From NCBI GenBank assembly GCA_934546985.1, contig CAKTEE010000009.1:8763-72762 (forward strand): a stretch of 64,000 nucleotides of DNA, given 5' to 3'. The stretch's first letter is position 1, and every line of letters starts with the position of its first letter. Positions 6,847-16,017 of the stretch are shown here, in pieces. The notes below the pieces were generated by a model. It did no database searches, was not told the origin of the DNA, and saw nothing but the letters and a program-made list of their open reading frames with translations. Origin of the DNA: an uncultured Eubacteriales bacterium (GTDB lineage: Bacteria > Bacillota > Clostridia > Oscillospirales > Acutalibacteraceae). The position numbers and the translations under genes were made by a program.

Positions 6847-8460
6847 ATGATTAGTACACAGGGCGTTTCCCTGCAATACGGTGGACGGGTTCTGTTTGAA
6901 AATGTTAACGCAACATTTACCCAGGGCAACTGTTACGGTTTAATTGGCGCTAACGGCGCAGGAAAATCTACCTTTTTAAAAATCCTCGCCGGAGATATTG
7001 AACCAAATAAAGGCGAAGTTTTCATTACCCCTGGGGAACGTCTGGCAGTATTGAAACAGGATCATTTTGCTTTTGATGAATACTCTGTATTAGATACGGT
7101 ACTTATGGGGCATAAACATTTATATGACATTATGAAAGAAAAAGACGCATTATATGCCAAAGAAGATTTTTCTGATGAAGATGGTCTGCGCGTTGCAGAA
7201 CTGGAAGCAGAATTTGCAGAAATGGACGGTTGGAATGCAGAGTCTGATGCAGAAATCCTTTTAAACGGCCTTGGTGTAACCAATGAATATCATTACATGC
7301 AGATGTCCGAACTGGCGGCAGAAATCAAGGTTAAAGTTCTGCTGGCACAAGCATTGTTCGGCAACCCTGATAATTTGCTGTTGGACGAACCAACAAACCA
7401 TTTGGATCTTGCTTCTGTCCGCTGGCTGGAAGATTTTCTTATGGATTTTCCCAACACCGTCATTGTTGTATCCCATGACCGTCACTTCTTAAATAAAGTC
7501 TGCACCCATATCGCTGACATTGACTACGGTAAAATTACCATGTATGTCGGCAACTATGATTTCTGGTATGAATACACCCAGATGACCCAGCGTCAGCTAA
7601 AGGAAGAAAATAAAAAAACAGAAGCAAAAATTAAAGAACTACAGGAGTTTATTGCCCGTTTCAGTGCTAACGCTTCAAAATCCAAACAGGCAACCTCTCG
7701 TAAAAAACTGTTGGATAATTTAACACTAGATAATATTAAACCATCCTCCCGCCGTTATCCCTATATTGCCTTTAAACAGGAACGCGAAGTTGGCAATGAC
7801 CTGCTAACGGTAAAAGAACTTTCCAAAACAATCGGAGATAAAAAACTGCTGAATAACATCAGTTTTACCATTGAACCTCATGATAAAGTTGCTTTCATCG
7901 GCAGTGATACCGCGGCAAAACAGATGCTGTTCAAAATTCTCATGGAAGAGGCATTTCCGGACGAGGGCAGTTTCCGCTGGGGAATTACTACCTCCCGCGC
8001 TTACGCGCCCACTGATAACTCAGAATATTTTGAAGGAAAAGATATTTCCCTTGTAGACTGGGTTCGTGAAAATTCTGACCTGATTTATGAAACGGATATC
8101 CGCGGCTGGCTAGGTCGGATGCTTTTTTCCGGTGAAGAAGCTATGAAAAAGGCAAGCGTGCTTTCTGGTGGGGAACGTGTACGGTGTATGTTCTGCAAAA
8201 TGATGCTTTCCGGTGCAAATGTTTTGATTTTAGATGAACCCACCAATCATCTGGATTTGGAATCCATTCAGGCTCTTAACGAAGGCTTGAAAAACTTTAA
8301 AGGCACTATATTATTTACATCACATGACCACCAATTTGTACAGACAATTGCTAACCGTATTATTGAAATACTGCCCAACGGTATTATTGACCGGCGTGAA
8401 ACCTATGACGAATATTTGGAAAATCTCGATGTTGCCAGTCTCCGCAATAGATTTTCTTAA
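6847..8460 (+). CDS. ABC-F family ATPase (YkpA/YbiT type)
   Basis: ABC-F proteins are soluble tandem ATPases that act on the ribosome; this one has no membrane domain and 537 residues. Domain 1 has Walker A GANGAGKST and Walker B LLLDEPTNHLD, but its signature is LAAEIKVKVLLAQ rather than LSGGE. A charged linker (residues about 235-305) follows. Domain 2 has a canonical signature LSGGERVRC and Walker B LILDEPTNHLD, but its Walker A reads GSDTAAKQM, lacking the Gly before Lys and the Ser/Thr after it. Both defects fall in the same composite ATP site, leaving one canonical site. The start is set by AAGGAGA 7 bases before ATG 6847. Its closest kind is the housekeeping YkpA/YbiT branch rather than an antibiotic-resistance ABC-F. 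Confidence 0.88.
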   Translation: MISTQGVSLQYGGRVLFENVNATFTQGNCYGLIGANGAGKSTFLKILAGDIEPNKGEVFITPGERLAVLKQDHFAFDEYSVLDTVLMGHKHLYDIMKEKDALYAKEDFSDEDGLRVAELEAEFAEMDGWNAESDAEILLNGLGVTNEYHYMQMSELAAEIKVKVLLAQALFGNPDNLLLDEPTNHLDLASVRWLEDFLMDFPNTVIVVSHDRHFLNKVCTHIADIDYGKITMYVGNYDFWYEYTQMTQRQLKEENKKTEAKIKELQEFIARFSANASKSKQATSRKKLLDNLTLDNIKPSSRRYPYIAFKQEREVGNDLLTVKELSKTIGDKKLLNNISFTIEPHDKVAFIGSDTAAKQMLFKILMEEAFPDEGSFRWGITTSRAYAPTDNSEYFEGKDISLVDWVRENSDLIYETDIRGWLGRMLFSGEEAMKKASVLSGGERVRCMFCKMMLSGANVLILDEPTNHLDLESIQALNEGLKNFKGTILFTSHDHQFVQTIANRIIEILPNGIIDRRETYDEYLENLDVASLRNRFS

Positions 8461-8522
8461 AAGGATCACACTCACCTATCAAACGGATAATTTTTGCTCA
8501 CGGGTTAAAAGACTTTGTTCTC

Positions 8523-8554
8523 AGCCGGCATCTTTCGATGCCGGCTTTCATTTT
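8523..8554 (+). terminator. Intrinsic terminator after the ABC-F gene
   Basis: AGCCGGCATC/GATGCCGGCT stem, TTTC loop, followed by TTCATTTT. Confidence 0.85.
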
Positions 8555-8730
8555 GTTCAAACTTATAGTATTTATAAAATTACATATTAAAGATATTTTT
8601 TACTGTAGAGTTACAGATGTGCCGTGACTTTTTGTATAAAGAATCAGAAACCCGGCAATTATTGGATTTCCGATGCCATAACTGTAATAAGTCATTATGA
8701 CAAAGTTATTTTGACATGAAGTTACTAACC

Positions 8731-9726
8731 TTATCTATATTCGATTTCAGCTCCATTTTGCATTTTAATTTGCTCACCAAGTATAAGCGGGTACCTCGCC
8801 AAACAAGTACCGTCCAAATTTTCCCTATGCATATCCACCGCTGTAATTTGGTGATTATCGTAGGTTGTATAGTAATAGATGCCTTTGTCTGCATTACAGC
8901 AGGAAGTATAAATTGTAATTTCAAACTTTCCGCCGCCAACATCACAGCATCCCCTTTGTTGGTCAACCGCCCCCAAAATATGAAAAAATTGGCTGACGCT
9001 TTCAGGCTCTGAATCACCGGATATAGCATTCATTTTTACAAATGCGGCTCTGACAAAACGTGACTGAGAAGACAAATCTCCCGGGAGTCCTAACGCTCCC
9101 ATACCGCGGCTATAAACGTTCAGCGGCAATTCTTCTGAGAAATGATTTTTCGGTGATTTGGGTGATAATTGCATATAATTATTCAATTGAAACATTTGCT
9201 CATGAAAAGGAGGGTTATTTGTTAAAATTCCCACCGGATTATGATAAATCTTAATGCCTTCCTTTACTGATTCTACAGTGATTGCTTCATTACGGTCGGC
9301 AATTATCCAATGGAGCTGAGCCAGCGGCAGTTCTTGATTAAACGGCATGTTGATAAGATTAATTTTTCCCAACAATGTTTTTGCTTCTTGCACTGTGGCA
9401 CATTGGCTAAGAACCCATGGTATAAATTCAAACTGCGCCACATTTTCCTTATCCTGCGTTTTTTCTTTATAATCTGCATTTCCCACAAAATTCAGACCCG
9501 CCATTCCAAGCCCTTTCTCATTAACTGCATCATAATAAAGGGGATAATCCTCTGTAACATACGCCATACCAATCATCGCATAATGCATTTTCATTCTTCC
9601 CATACAACGGAAGGAAAAGGGATAATTTCGCGGTGTTACTGTAACCTCATCTCCATAAGAAAACTCATAGTCCAATGTCCTGCCAAAATAAAAATCCTTT
9701 GTTTTATAGGTTACTGCTGTACACAT
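8731..9726 (-). CDS. Choloylglycine hydrolase family, bile-salt-hydrolase type
   Basis: Ntn-hydrolase that cleaves the amide of glycine- or taurine-conjugated bile acids, or related N-acyl amides. The nucleophile Cys2 is exposed after removal of Met1 (MCTAVTYKTKDF). Active-site counterparts are R16 and D19 (FGRTLDY), N83 in GNADY, N170/N171 in GILTNNPPF and R223 in LPGDLSSQSRF. The Asn in GNADY is the residue seen in bile salt hydrolases, where penicillin V acylases usually have Tyr; this is family knowledge and not proof of specificity. 331 residues is normal. No signal peptide, so it is cytosolic. GGAGG precedes the ATG. It stands alone, with no bile-acid transporter beside it. Confidence 0.9.
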   Translation of the reverse strand: MCTAVTYKTKDFYFGRTLDYEFSYGDEVTVTPRNYPFSFRCMGRMKMHYAMIGMAYVTEDYPLYYDAVNEKGLGMAGLNFVGNADYKEKTQDKENVAQFEFIPWVLSQCATVQEAKTLLGKINLINMPFNQELPLAQLHWIIADRNEAITVESVKEGIKIYHNPVGILTNNPPFHEQMFQLNNYMQLSPKSPKNHFSEELPLNVYSRGMGALGLPGDLSSQSRFVRAAFVKMNAISGDSEPESVSQFFHILGAVDQQRGCCDVGGGKFEITIYTSCCNADKGIYYYTTYDNHQITAVDMHRENLDGTCLARYPLILGEQIKMQNGAEIEYR

Positions 9727-10088
9727 AAGCTTGCCTCCATTTAGCTTTCATCTATCGGATTTTTCTGTACTTGGTTTAAATGCAATTATAAAACCTTTAT
9801 TTTTCAGTATTTAGTTTTCGTTCTTTTTTTATAATTATCAATTCAAACAATTTCATATACCAAAAAAGCCGCACTCTTATGAATGCGGCCCTTCTTTTTA
9901 TCATAGTTAATTTAACCTTTTTAAACTGACAGAACAATTGCTATAAGTAAAAAACATATTTTATACATCTTTGAATACTTACCGGAATTTATTGCTTAAC
10001 AAATAAACCCGAATTCTATATGAATGCCTTAAAATCTTACAAGGTATAAACCGGCAAATAAACGGCTATTAACATCATCGAACAATAC
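9727..10088. other. Intergenic stretch with terminator
   Basis: About 360 AT-rich bases. A TATAAT on the minus strand at 9785-9790 may be the -10 of the choloylglycine hydrolase gene, without a clear -35. The terminator at 9862-9899 is listed separately; otherwise I see nothing. Confidence 0.5.
9862..9899. terminator. Bidirectional terminator
   Basis: GCCGCA (9868-9873) pairs with TGCGGC (9884-9889), flanked by A6 on the left and a T-rich run on the right. It probably serves the leftward gene at 10089-10481. Confidence 0.7.
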
Positions 10089-10481
10089 TTACTCTATCAT
10101 CAGCTGCATGTAGGTTTGACCATCCCTTTTTACTTCTTTATTATAAACATGCTTTCCTACAATTTCTAACAGACCTTTTATATCCTCAATTTCACTTCCC
10201 GAAAATTCCAAATAACAAATGGTTGAACTATCGTTATTTTCATTTTCATAGAAATCCTGAACTGCAACATAATATTTATCTAATAGATCTTCCAATGGAT
10301 ATTGTGAAATTTCTTTAGAAGAAGAACCCTCTCCCAATTCCGGTTCCTGTTCAAAAGACAAAGATGAGACATAGCACTCTCCATCCATAAATGTATCTTT
10401 CGTTTTATAAATATGTTCTTCTACTTTTTCATATTTGCTTTCTTTATATTTGTCTGCATCAAAATAATTTATATTTTTCAT
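10089..10481 (-). CDS. Hypothetical acidic protein
   Basis: 130 residues, soluble, acidic and rich in Tyr, Glu and Asp; no signal peptide or membrane helix. It reads KYKESKYEKVEEHIYKTKD near the start and ends LEIVGKHVYNKEV...QLMIE. I do not recognise the family. The ATG at 10481 is chosen because AGGAGG lies 9 bases upstream; a longer version beginning six codons earlier would overlap that ribosome site. It is monocistronic with a terminator some 200 bases downstream. Confidence 0.6.
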   Translation of the reverse strand: MKNINYFDADKYKESKYEKVEEHIYKTKDTFMDGECYVSSLSFEQEPELGEGSSSKEISQYPLEDLLDKYYVAVQDFYENENNDSSTICYLEFSGSEIEDIKGLLEIVGKHVYNKEVKRDGQTYMQLMIE

Positions 10482-10950
10482 TTCTCCTAACCTCCTCATA
10501 TTTACTATACTCTTATTTTACCAAAAATTACGTTTTTTTCAACCATCCAGATAAAGAAGAAGGCTCTGTAAGCAATAAAATTAATAGGATAAATAAACAT
10601 CATAAATTCAATTAAAATTACGGTGAGATTTTGATGCCAATATTTTTACTCTAAACTGAACACTTTTCATTTAAAATTATTCCCTAATGATAAAATAATT
10701 TGAATAACAAACCCGTCTCTTTATAAGGAAGTTTATTGACGTTTATTATGATAAGGCTATCAAAAAACTGCTTCACGGATTATCTGCCACTCCCAATACA
10801 TTATAACACCTACTTTGAATTCCAAACTGTATTTTTTGTTTATTCATCCTCTTTTGCCCATAAAAATATGCACCTCCAAAAGTGTTTAACTTTGGAGGTA
10901 CATATCAATTGTTCTGCTGGAATTCTTCAATCCTTTTTTGCTATTAATCA
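10482..10950. other. Intergenic, AT-rich, no gene seen
   Basis: About 470 bases between two leftward genes. Apart from the hairpin at 10872-10899, which probably terminates the zinc-ribbon gene, I find no supported feature. Confidence 0.5.
10872..10899 (-). terminator. Probable terminator of the zinc-ribbon gene
   Basis: ACCTCCAAA/TTTGGAGGT stem with a 10-base loop, followed on the minus strand by GCATATTTTTA. Confidence 0.6.
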
Positions 10951-12783
10951 TTATGCGGCAAATTCGGAAAAATCATCCTCAAATTCGCCGAAGTCCTCAT
11001 AACTGAATTCGCCAAAATCTTCGTTTCCAAAGTCACTGAAATCCTCATCATCAAAAGTAACGGGACCGTCAGCGCCGCCTATCGTGCCTCCATTGATCTG
11101 AGAAGCAAACTGTATAATCAGTTCTTCTATTTTCTGAATGGTTTCACTGTCAAACAAACTCTTAACATCGCCTGCGATCGCTTTAACATCTTCGGGAAGT
11201 GCATGTGCATATTCACAGTAAATATTGAACTTCAAATCAGATGAATTATCATCTATCCCCTGTACCTTTATCCGGTTTCCCTGCAATATAATTTTCTTTT
11301 GCGCCTGATCGACGATATAATTGCCGTTAATTTCAATTTTCTGATCTTCGGAAGGTATGTCAATCGCTACACTCAAATTGTTCTCTGCCAAATTCGTGTC
11401 CCACTGGGTTGATACAGTTACAGAATTAATTTCATTGTTTTCATTTACCGTGAATTTCGTTTCATCGGTAAATTTTCCGTCTTTCATCGCATGATTGCCT
11501 TTGCTTTCAACAAGCAGATTCATCTTGTCATCATCTTGAGCGAATGTAAGATTAACATAAATATCATTCAAAAGGCTGTCCTGTCCGCGCATAAGCATAT
11601 CAACAGCAACATTTGTAACGGAGTTGCCATCGTTAAGGTCAAAAGCTACTTTTTCACCAACAGTACGGTTTGACTCGTCAACATATACTGTAAGCGTTAC
11701 ATTATCGAAAGACATTTTATCAATTTCTGTTTTCAGTTCATCAGTCATCTCTGTTATCATTTGTTCATTTATAACGTTAAGCAGATAACTGTTCATCTTA
11801 TCAAAATACAGGTCAAAAAAGTCTTTTGCAAAATCTTTTACTAAGGTAGAATATGCTTCCGCATCAATGGTATAAATAAACTGATAATATTCCTGCGCGC
11901 CTGCGCCGCTTACGGCAGCTTTCGGGCCTTTTGTCAGAGCAGAATGGTTATCAATTAAATCCTGAGATTTTTCAGTTATTTCTTTTATAAATTCATTGTT
12001 CGGATTCCACATGAAATCCTTATCATCTTGGAACAGATCGGCAAAATCAAATTTTGTTTCACTGTCCATTTCACCGAAAAGGTTTACATAACCAGACGCA
12101 TTCCAGTTTGCTGCAAAATCCTTATCGGAAAACTTCACTGCATCCATAATCGTCGGGATTTTTAAAGTAAGTTCATCCTCTGTCAGATAGCCTTCCGCTT
12201 TTACGGAAGTACCCATTGCACTCACTTCAACACTGGCGGACATTTTTTTGTTGGCATCGTCTTTTACAGTGTTAATATTTGCACTGATGTTCTGCAATAT
12301 CTGGTCAACTTCCGGGGAGCCGGTGTTCATATCCTTAAAATCTACTTTTACTGTCTGGGAGTATACACCGCTCATGATTTCTTTTAACAAATCACTGCCC
12401 CAAGCATTTTTCAAAGTTTCCATATCTTTCTGCAACGCTTTGTCCGCCTGTTTCTGTGCATAATTTACGTATGCCTGTGGCGCAACAGAACGCAAAATTG
12501 ACGGATAAGCAAACACGCCGCCAACGCCCAGAGCCACTACTAAAACTGCGGCAACAATCGCGATGATCGGCCCTTTCTTTTTCTTCGGCGTAGACTCCCA
12601 AGGATCCGCCTGAACAGCAGGCTGATTTTGTTCCATATAGGACATAAAACGCGCCTGTGCATCTGGGTCTGCATAAGGCTGGCTTTTCGCCGACTCATTT
12701 TCAGAGGAATAAACTTTAGCGCCGCATTCCGGGCAAATAGACAAGCCTTCTTCTAAAAGCTTGCCGCACTTTTCACATCTCAT
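10951..12783 (-). CDS. Zinc-ribbon membrane-anchored protein with large extracytoplasmic domain
   Basis: 610 residues. The N-terminus is a zinc ribbon (MRCEKCGKLL...CPECGAKV), then a disordered linker, a basic stretch KKKKGP and one membrane helix around residues 72-93. The remaining 500 or so residues are predicted outside and are rich in beta-type sequence (several VTLTVYVDESN-like strands). Near the C-terminus is IGGADGP, a short motif that I have seen in unrelated clostridial surface proteins, then an acidic tail with DF/EF repeats (DFGNEDFGEF). Function unknown. A TTGACG-17-TATATT promoter lies 200 bases upstream. Confidence 0.75.
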   Translation of the reverse strand: MRCEKCGKLLEEGLSICPECGAKVYSSENESAKSQPYADPDAQARFMSYMEQNQPAVQADPWESTPKKKKGPIIAIVAAVLVVALGVGGVFAYPSILRSVAPQAYVNYAQKQADKALQKDMETLKNAWGSDLLKEIMSGVYSQTVKVDFKDMNTGSPEVDQILQNISANINTVKDDANKKMSASVEVSAMGTSVKAEGYLTEDELTLKIPTIMDAVKFSDKDFAANWNASGYVNLFGEMDSETKFDFADLFQDDKDFMWNPNNEFIKEITEKSQDLIDNHSALTKGPKAAVSGAGAQEYYQFIYTIDAEAYSTLVKDFAKDFFDLYFDKMNSYLLNVINEQMITEMTDELKTEIDKMSFDNVTLTVYVDESNRTVGEKVAFDLNDGNSVTNVAVDMLMRGQDSLLNDIYVNLTFAQDDDKMNLLVESKGNHAMKDGKFTDETKFTVNENNEINSVTVSTQWDTNLAENNLSVAIDIPSEDQKIEINGNYIVDQAQKKIILQGNRIKVQGIDDNSSDLKFNIYCEYAHALPEDVKAIAGDVKSLFDSETIQKIEELIIQFASQINGGTIGGADGPVTFDDEDFSDFGNEDFGEFSYEDFGEFEDDFSEFAA

Positions 12784-12990
12784 TCTGACCTCTCCTTACT
12801 TTATACATAAATTTACATACTCTGCCCGATTGCCGTAAAAACAACCCGGCACTTTCATATTATCATACAGGCGCTTTCCTGTCAATCTTCTCCATATATC
12901 GGCGTTTTTTCGCCGGATAGTTAGAAATTCTTTCCGAGATTTTTCTGTTAAATACTATAAAATATTATCAAAAGCATCTGTAACAACCTA

Positions 12991-13019
12991 AATATACCAC
13001 ATGAAAAGAAAACCGTCAA
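12991..13019 (-). promoter_or_regulatory. Promoter of the zinc-ribbon membrane protein
   Basis: On the minus strand TTGACG (13014-13019), 17-bp spacer ending TGG, TATATT (12991-12996): a good -35 with an extended -10. It leaves a leader of about 200 bases before the start codon. Confidence 0.7.
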
Positions 13020-13075
13020 CACGTCCTTTTCCCACCACATCTATTGAATGGAATTCATTTTCAGATCATTCCCTG

Positions 13076-13741
13076 CTACATATGCATACGTTTTCGGATT
13101 TCTAACAGAATGTTCTTTCCTTCAAACACAAACAAAGCGGCTAAATAGATTAAACTCAGCGCTGCGCAGATAATGGTTGGCAGAGGAATACGAACCAATC
13201 CTGCCGCAAGCAAAATGACGGGAATAATGCCAAAAACAATATCAATTAAAAGATAAACCAGATAATCTTCCACATGAAGCTTTTGAATTTGGGCAATAAT
13301 GCTCATAGATATAATTGCCGCCCCTAAAATGATAGGGAGCGCATAATCGGTAGACCACCCGCGCCAATGGGTCAGCAAATCCCATACCACTGCCAGTACG
13401 GATAGAATCACCGACTGCCATAAAATACTTTTATATATGTTCCCCAATTTTCGAATGGATAACGCCGCATCAACCCATATGCAGATAACGCCAATCACAA
13501 CAAACGGCGCCCATACGCCGGTTTGCGGTAGTAAAAAATTAACGGCGCTGCAAATTACAGCTCCGGCAATAGAAATAAAAATTACCAGCCGGAATATTAG
13601 ATTCCTTTTTTCTTTCAACGGCGTTAACTTTGGAAACACTTCCGCCGCGGGTTCTTCCTGCCCACTCAAGGGCATCCCGCATAAAGGGCAGCGAGACCGG
13701 TTTCCCGCAACTTTTACTGCACATTTATCACAATATAGCAT
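13076..13741 (-). CDS. DUF6320-type zinc-ribbon integral membrane protein
   Basis: 221 residues. An N-terminal zinc ribbon (YCDKCAVKVAG...CPLCGMPL) is followed by six or so hydrophobic helices, among them LVIFISIAGAVICSAVNFLL and AWAPFVVIGVICIW-like segments. It matches my memory of the DUF6320 family, which travels with an acyltransferase and an alpha/beta hydrolase, as here. Its start overlaps the end of the acyltransferase gene by 14 bases, so translation is coupled. The role is unknown; a membrane partner or substrate channel for the acyltransferase is a guess. Confidence 0.75.
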   Translation of the reverse strand: MLYCDKCAVKVAGNRSRCPLCGMPLSGQEEPAAEVFPKLTPLKEKRNLIFRLVIFISIAGAVICSAVNFLLPQTGVWAPFVVIGVICIWVDAALSIRKLGNIYKSILWQSVILSVLAVVWDLLTHWRGWSTDYALPIILGAAIISMSIIAQIQKLHVEDYLVYLLIDIVFGIIPVILLAAGLVRIPLPTIICAALSLIYLAALFVFEGKNILLEIRKRMHM

Positions 13742-15008
13742 TCTCTGCCTCCTCGTTGTCAGGATTGGTTACAATCGTAACCTCCAGCCCCATTTGCGTA
13801 AGCACACGGAAAAAACGCCGCTGGATTTCCATCGAAACAAAGGGGGATGTAAAACTTAGTACCAAATTATCCTGATAAGAACACATACAAATCTGGAGTT
13901 TTTTGGTACTTGTAAATACATCAAATAAACGGATATACGGTTCAAATTCCGGCGGCATATTGATGCGCCCGATATTAGAAAGAGCAACACTTACCTGCTT
14001 TTCAGCAATCAAGTTTGCAAAATACAGGCTCACATCCTTTACCGCAAGAGGAACGGCACGTGCAAAATAGTTATGTTCCAGTGCGGCAAGCTTATTCATG
14101 CGGGCGCCCAGACGTTCCTGTGTCAATTCCCGATGAAAAACTTCTCCTACTTTATCTACCACCTGCTGAAAATTCTCTTGCTGTTCAAAACGGCAGGCAA
14201 CATTAATCACACTAAAAAAATTCCGGGCAGATTCCGACGGAAAATATTTTCTTAAGTTTACCGGCACAGTTACTACTACCGGCTTTTTTTCATCCCGTAG
14301 ATTCATTACGCCATGTACCGCACACATCAGCACTGCTGTAAGAAACTGCGTCATCGTTGCATGGTATTCCTTTGCTTTTTTCAACACAGCCCTTACAGAC
14401 AGAATGCCTTCCACAATACGTAGACGGTACTGCGGCAGCCGGCTTCCCCGCAGGCGATACGCCCATTCCTGCCTGTCCATCTTCAGGTTTGCTTTTTTAT
14501 AATACTTTTGAAAACTGTCATCCATTTTCTGCGAAACAGATGCTTCCCGGCTAATTGGCGGTTCCGCCTGCCCCAGCTCCTCAGGATACTTTATTGTCAG
14601 GTAATGATAAACCAGTACGCGCAGGAAATCTAATGCACCAGTACCGTCGCAAAGGGCATGGTAAACCTCCAGATTGATACGATTCCGGTAATAAAATACA
14701 CGGAATAGGAGCTGTTTTTCATTTTTATTATACAGCGGTGCGCAGAGCGGAAGATTTTCTTCTGACACCTCTGGCTTTAACGTACTATCCTCAAAATAAT
14801 ACCAAAACATTCCCTTATGTAGAACACTGCGGAAAAAAGGAAAAATTCTGAGTGTTTCATTAAGGGCGGAACAAAGTACCTGCGGCGCTACCTCTTCCGT
14901 CAATTCACATGTAAACCGAAAAACTTTCGGGTCGCTTTTGGTACTTGTGGGAGGAAAAATTTTTGCGGCGTTATCCAATCGGCGCCACTCTGGCGGCTGG
15001 CTCTTCAT
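13728..15008 (-). CDS. Condensation-domain-like acyltransferase (alcohol acetyltransferase type)
   Basis: About 426 residues of the CoA-dependent acyltransferase/condensation fold. The catalytic motif HxxxDG is clear as YHALCDGTGALDFL, and a second family block is VTVPVNLRKYFPSESARNFFSV. Members are often annotated alcohol acetyltransferase; the actual acceptor is unknown. No signal peptide. I prefer ATG 15008, which lies 7 to 8 bases after GAGGTGA; an ATG at 15014 is too close to that site. The gene overlaps both neighbours (44 bases or so with the hydrolase, 14 with DUF6320), indicating one coupled operon. Confidence 0.78.
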   Translation of the reverse strand: MKSQPPEWRRLDNAAKIFPPTSTKSDPKVFRFTCELTEEVAPQVLCSALNETLRIFPFFRSVLHKGMFWYYFEDSTLKPEVSEENLPLCAPLYNKNEKQLLFRVFYYRNRINLEVYHALCDGTGALDFLRVLVYHYLTIKYPEELGQAEPPISREASVSQKMDDSFQKYYKKANLKMDRQEWAYRLRGSRLPQYRLRIVEGILSVRAVLKKAKEYHATMTQFLTAVLMCAVHGVMNLRDEKKPVVVTVPVNLRKYFPSESARNFFSVINVACRFEQQENFQQVVDKVGEVFHRELTQERLGARMNKLAALEHNYFARAVPLAVKDVSLYFANLIAEKQVSVALSNIGRINMPPEFEPYIRLFDVFTSTKKLQICMCSYQDNLVLSFTSPFVSMEIQRRFFRVLTQMGLEVTIVTNPDNEEAENAIL

Positions 15009-15939
15009 CCCCATTCACCTCGCTTAAAAAACAATTTATGATATCATAAGTTTTCTGTACCTGTGCAAAACGCGGCGGCAGAGAGAAAAAGCCATGCAAA
15101 GCATCTGGTATTCTGTGTATCTCCACATGACTGCCCGCCTGCTTCAGTCTTTCGCCGTACGCCTCTCCTTCGTCCCGCAAAGGGTCAAACTCTGCTGTAA
15201 TAATCAGGGTTTTCGGCTGGCGGGATAAATCTTCTGCCAAAAGAGGTGCAAAATAAGGATTATTTAAATCATCTTCACTATCCATATAAAGCTCCATATA
15301 ATCGCAAATCCGTTTAGATGTCAGCAAATAATCCGTTCCATTTTCCGTGACGGATGGATATGGGGAATCCGGAGTGTGATTATTATAGGTAGCTGGATAA
15401 ATTAAAATTTGGCGTGCAGGCAAAAATTCCCCTCGGTCACGCGCCATCAGCGAGACGGCAGCGGCAAGATTTCCGCCGGCGCTGTCACCAATCAGAGTAA
15501 TGTCTTTCGCTTCTACACCTAAAAGAAGGGAATCGGAGAAAATTTCCCGTGCAACAGCATAACAGTCCTCAGGCGCAGCGGGGAAACGGAATTCCGGCGC
15601 CAAACGGTAGTCTGCGGAAACAACCATACACCCTGTAAGCCTTGCCATGTTTGTGCAGACCTTATCATAACTATCAATATTCCCCGTTACCCAGCCACCG
15701 CCGTGAAAAAACAGGAGGAGTCCCCGCGGCTCTTGCTCCTGCGGCAGTGAAAAAATCCGCACAGGCACATTATGGTCGCCGCACGCAACCTCATGCTCCC
15801 ACGTTTTATAACAGGAACTATGTATACGTCGGGAAGTCAGGTTTATCATTTGCCGCTGGATTTTATAATTTTTTTTAATATCAATATCAGGATACGACAA
15901 TGCTTTGAGCGCTGCGCGCATTGCTTTGTTGATTGCCAT
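14971..15939 (-). CDS. Alpha/beta hydrolase, hormone-sensitive-lipase type
   Basis: 322-residue cytosolic esterase of the HSL family. Oxyanion-hole motif HGGGWVTGN, nucleophile elbow GDSAGGNLAAAVSLMARD, acid in EFDPLRDEGEAYG and catalytic His in ALHGFFSLP are all present. First gene of the operon; its end overlaps the start of the acyltransferase. GGGGAG precedes the ATG. Together the hydrolase and acyltransferase suggest acyl transfer to, and removal from, the same small molecule or lipid, but this is inference from co-location. Confidence 0.88.
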   Translation of the reverse strand: MAINKAMRAALKALSYPDIDIKKNYKIQRQMINLTSRRIHSSCYKTWEHEVACGDHNVPVRIFSLPQEQEPRGLLLFFHGGGWVTGNIDSYDKVCTNMARLTGCMVVSADYRLAPEFRFPAAPEDCYAVAREIFSDSLLLGVEAKDITLIGDSAGGNLAAAVSLMARDRGEFLPARQILIYPATYNNHTPDSPYPSVTENGTDYLLTSKRICDYMELYMDSEDDLNNPYFAPLLAEDLSRQPKTLIITAEFDPLRDEGEAYGERLKQAGSHVEIHRIPDALHGFFSLPPRFAQVQKTYDIINCFLSEVNGDEEPAARVAPIG

Positions 15940-16008
15940 AAGCTCCCCGCTTTCTATTTTTATCTGTCCGCTATCCTTTCAGGAAAATTTGCTATTGGTT
16001 ATTTTGTT

Positions 16009-16017
16009 ATTATACCA
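16009..16017 (-). promoter_or_regulatory. Extended -10 of the hydrolase/acyltransferase operon
   Basis: Minus strand TGGTATAAT, within TTTGCCGTGGTATAAT. No good -35; start codon about 70 bases downstream. Confidence 0.5.
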
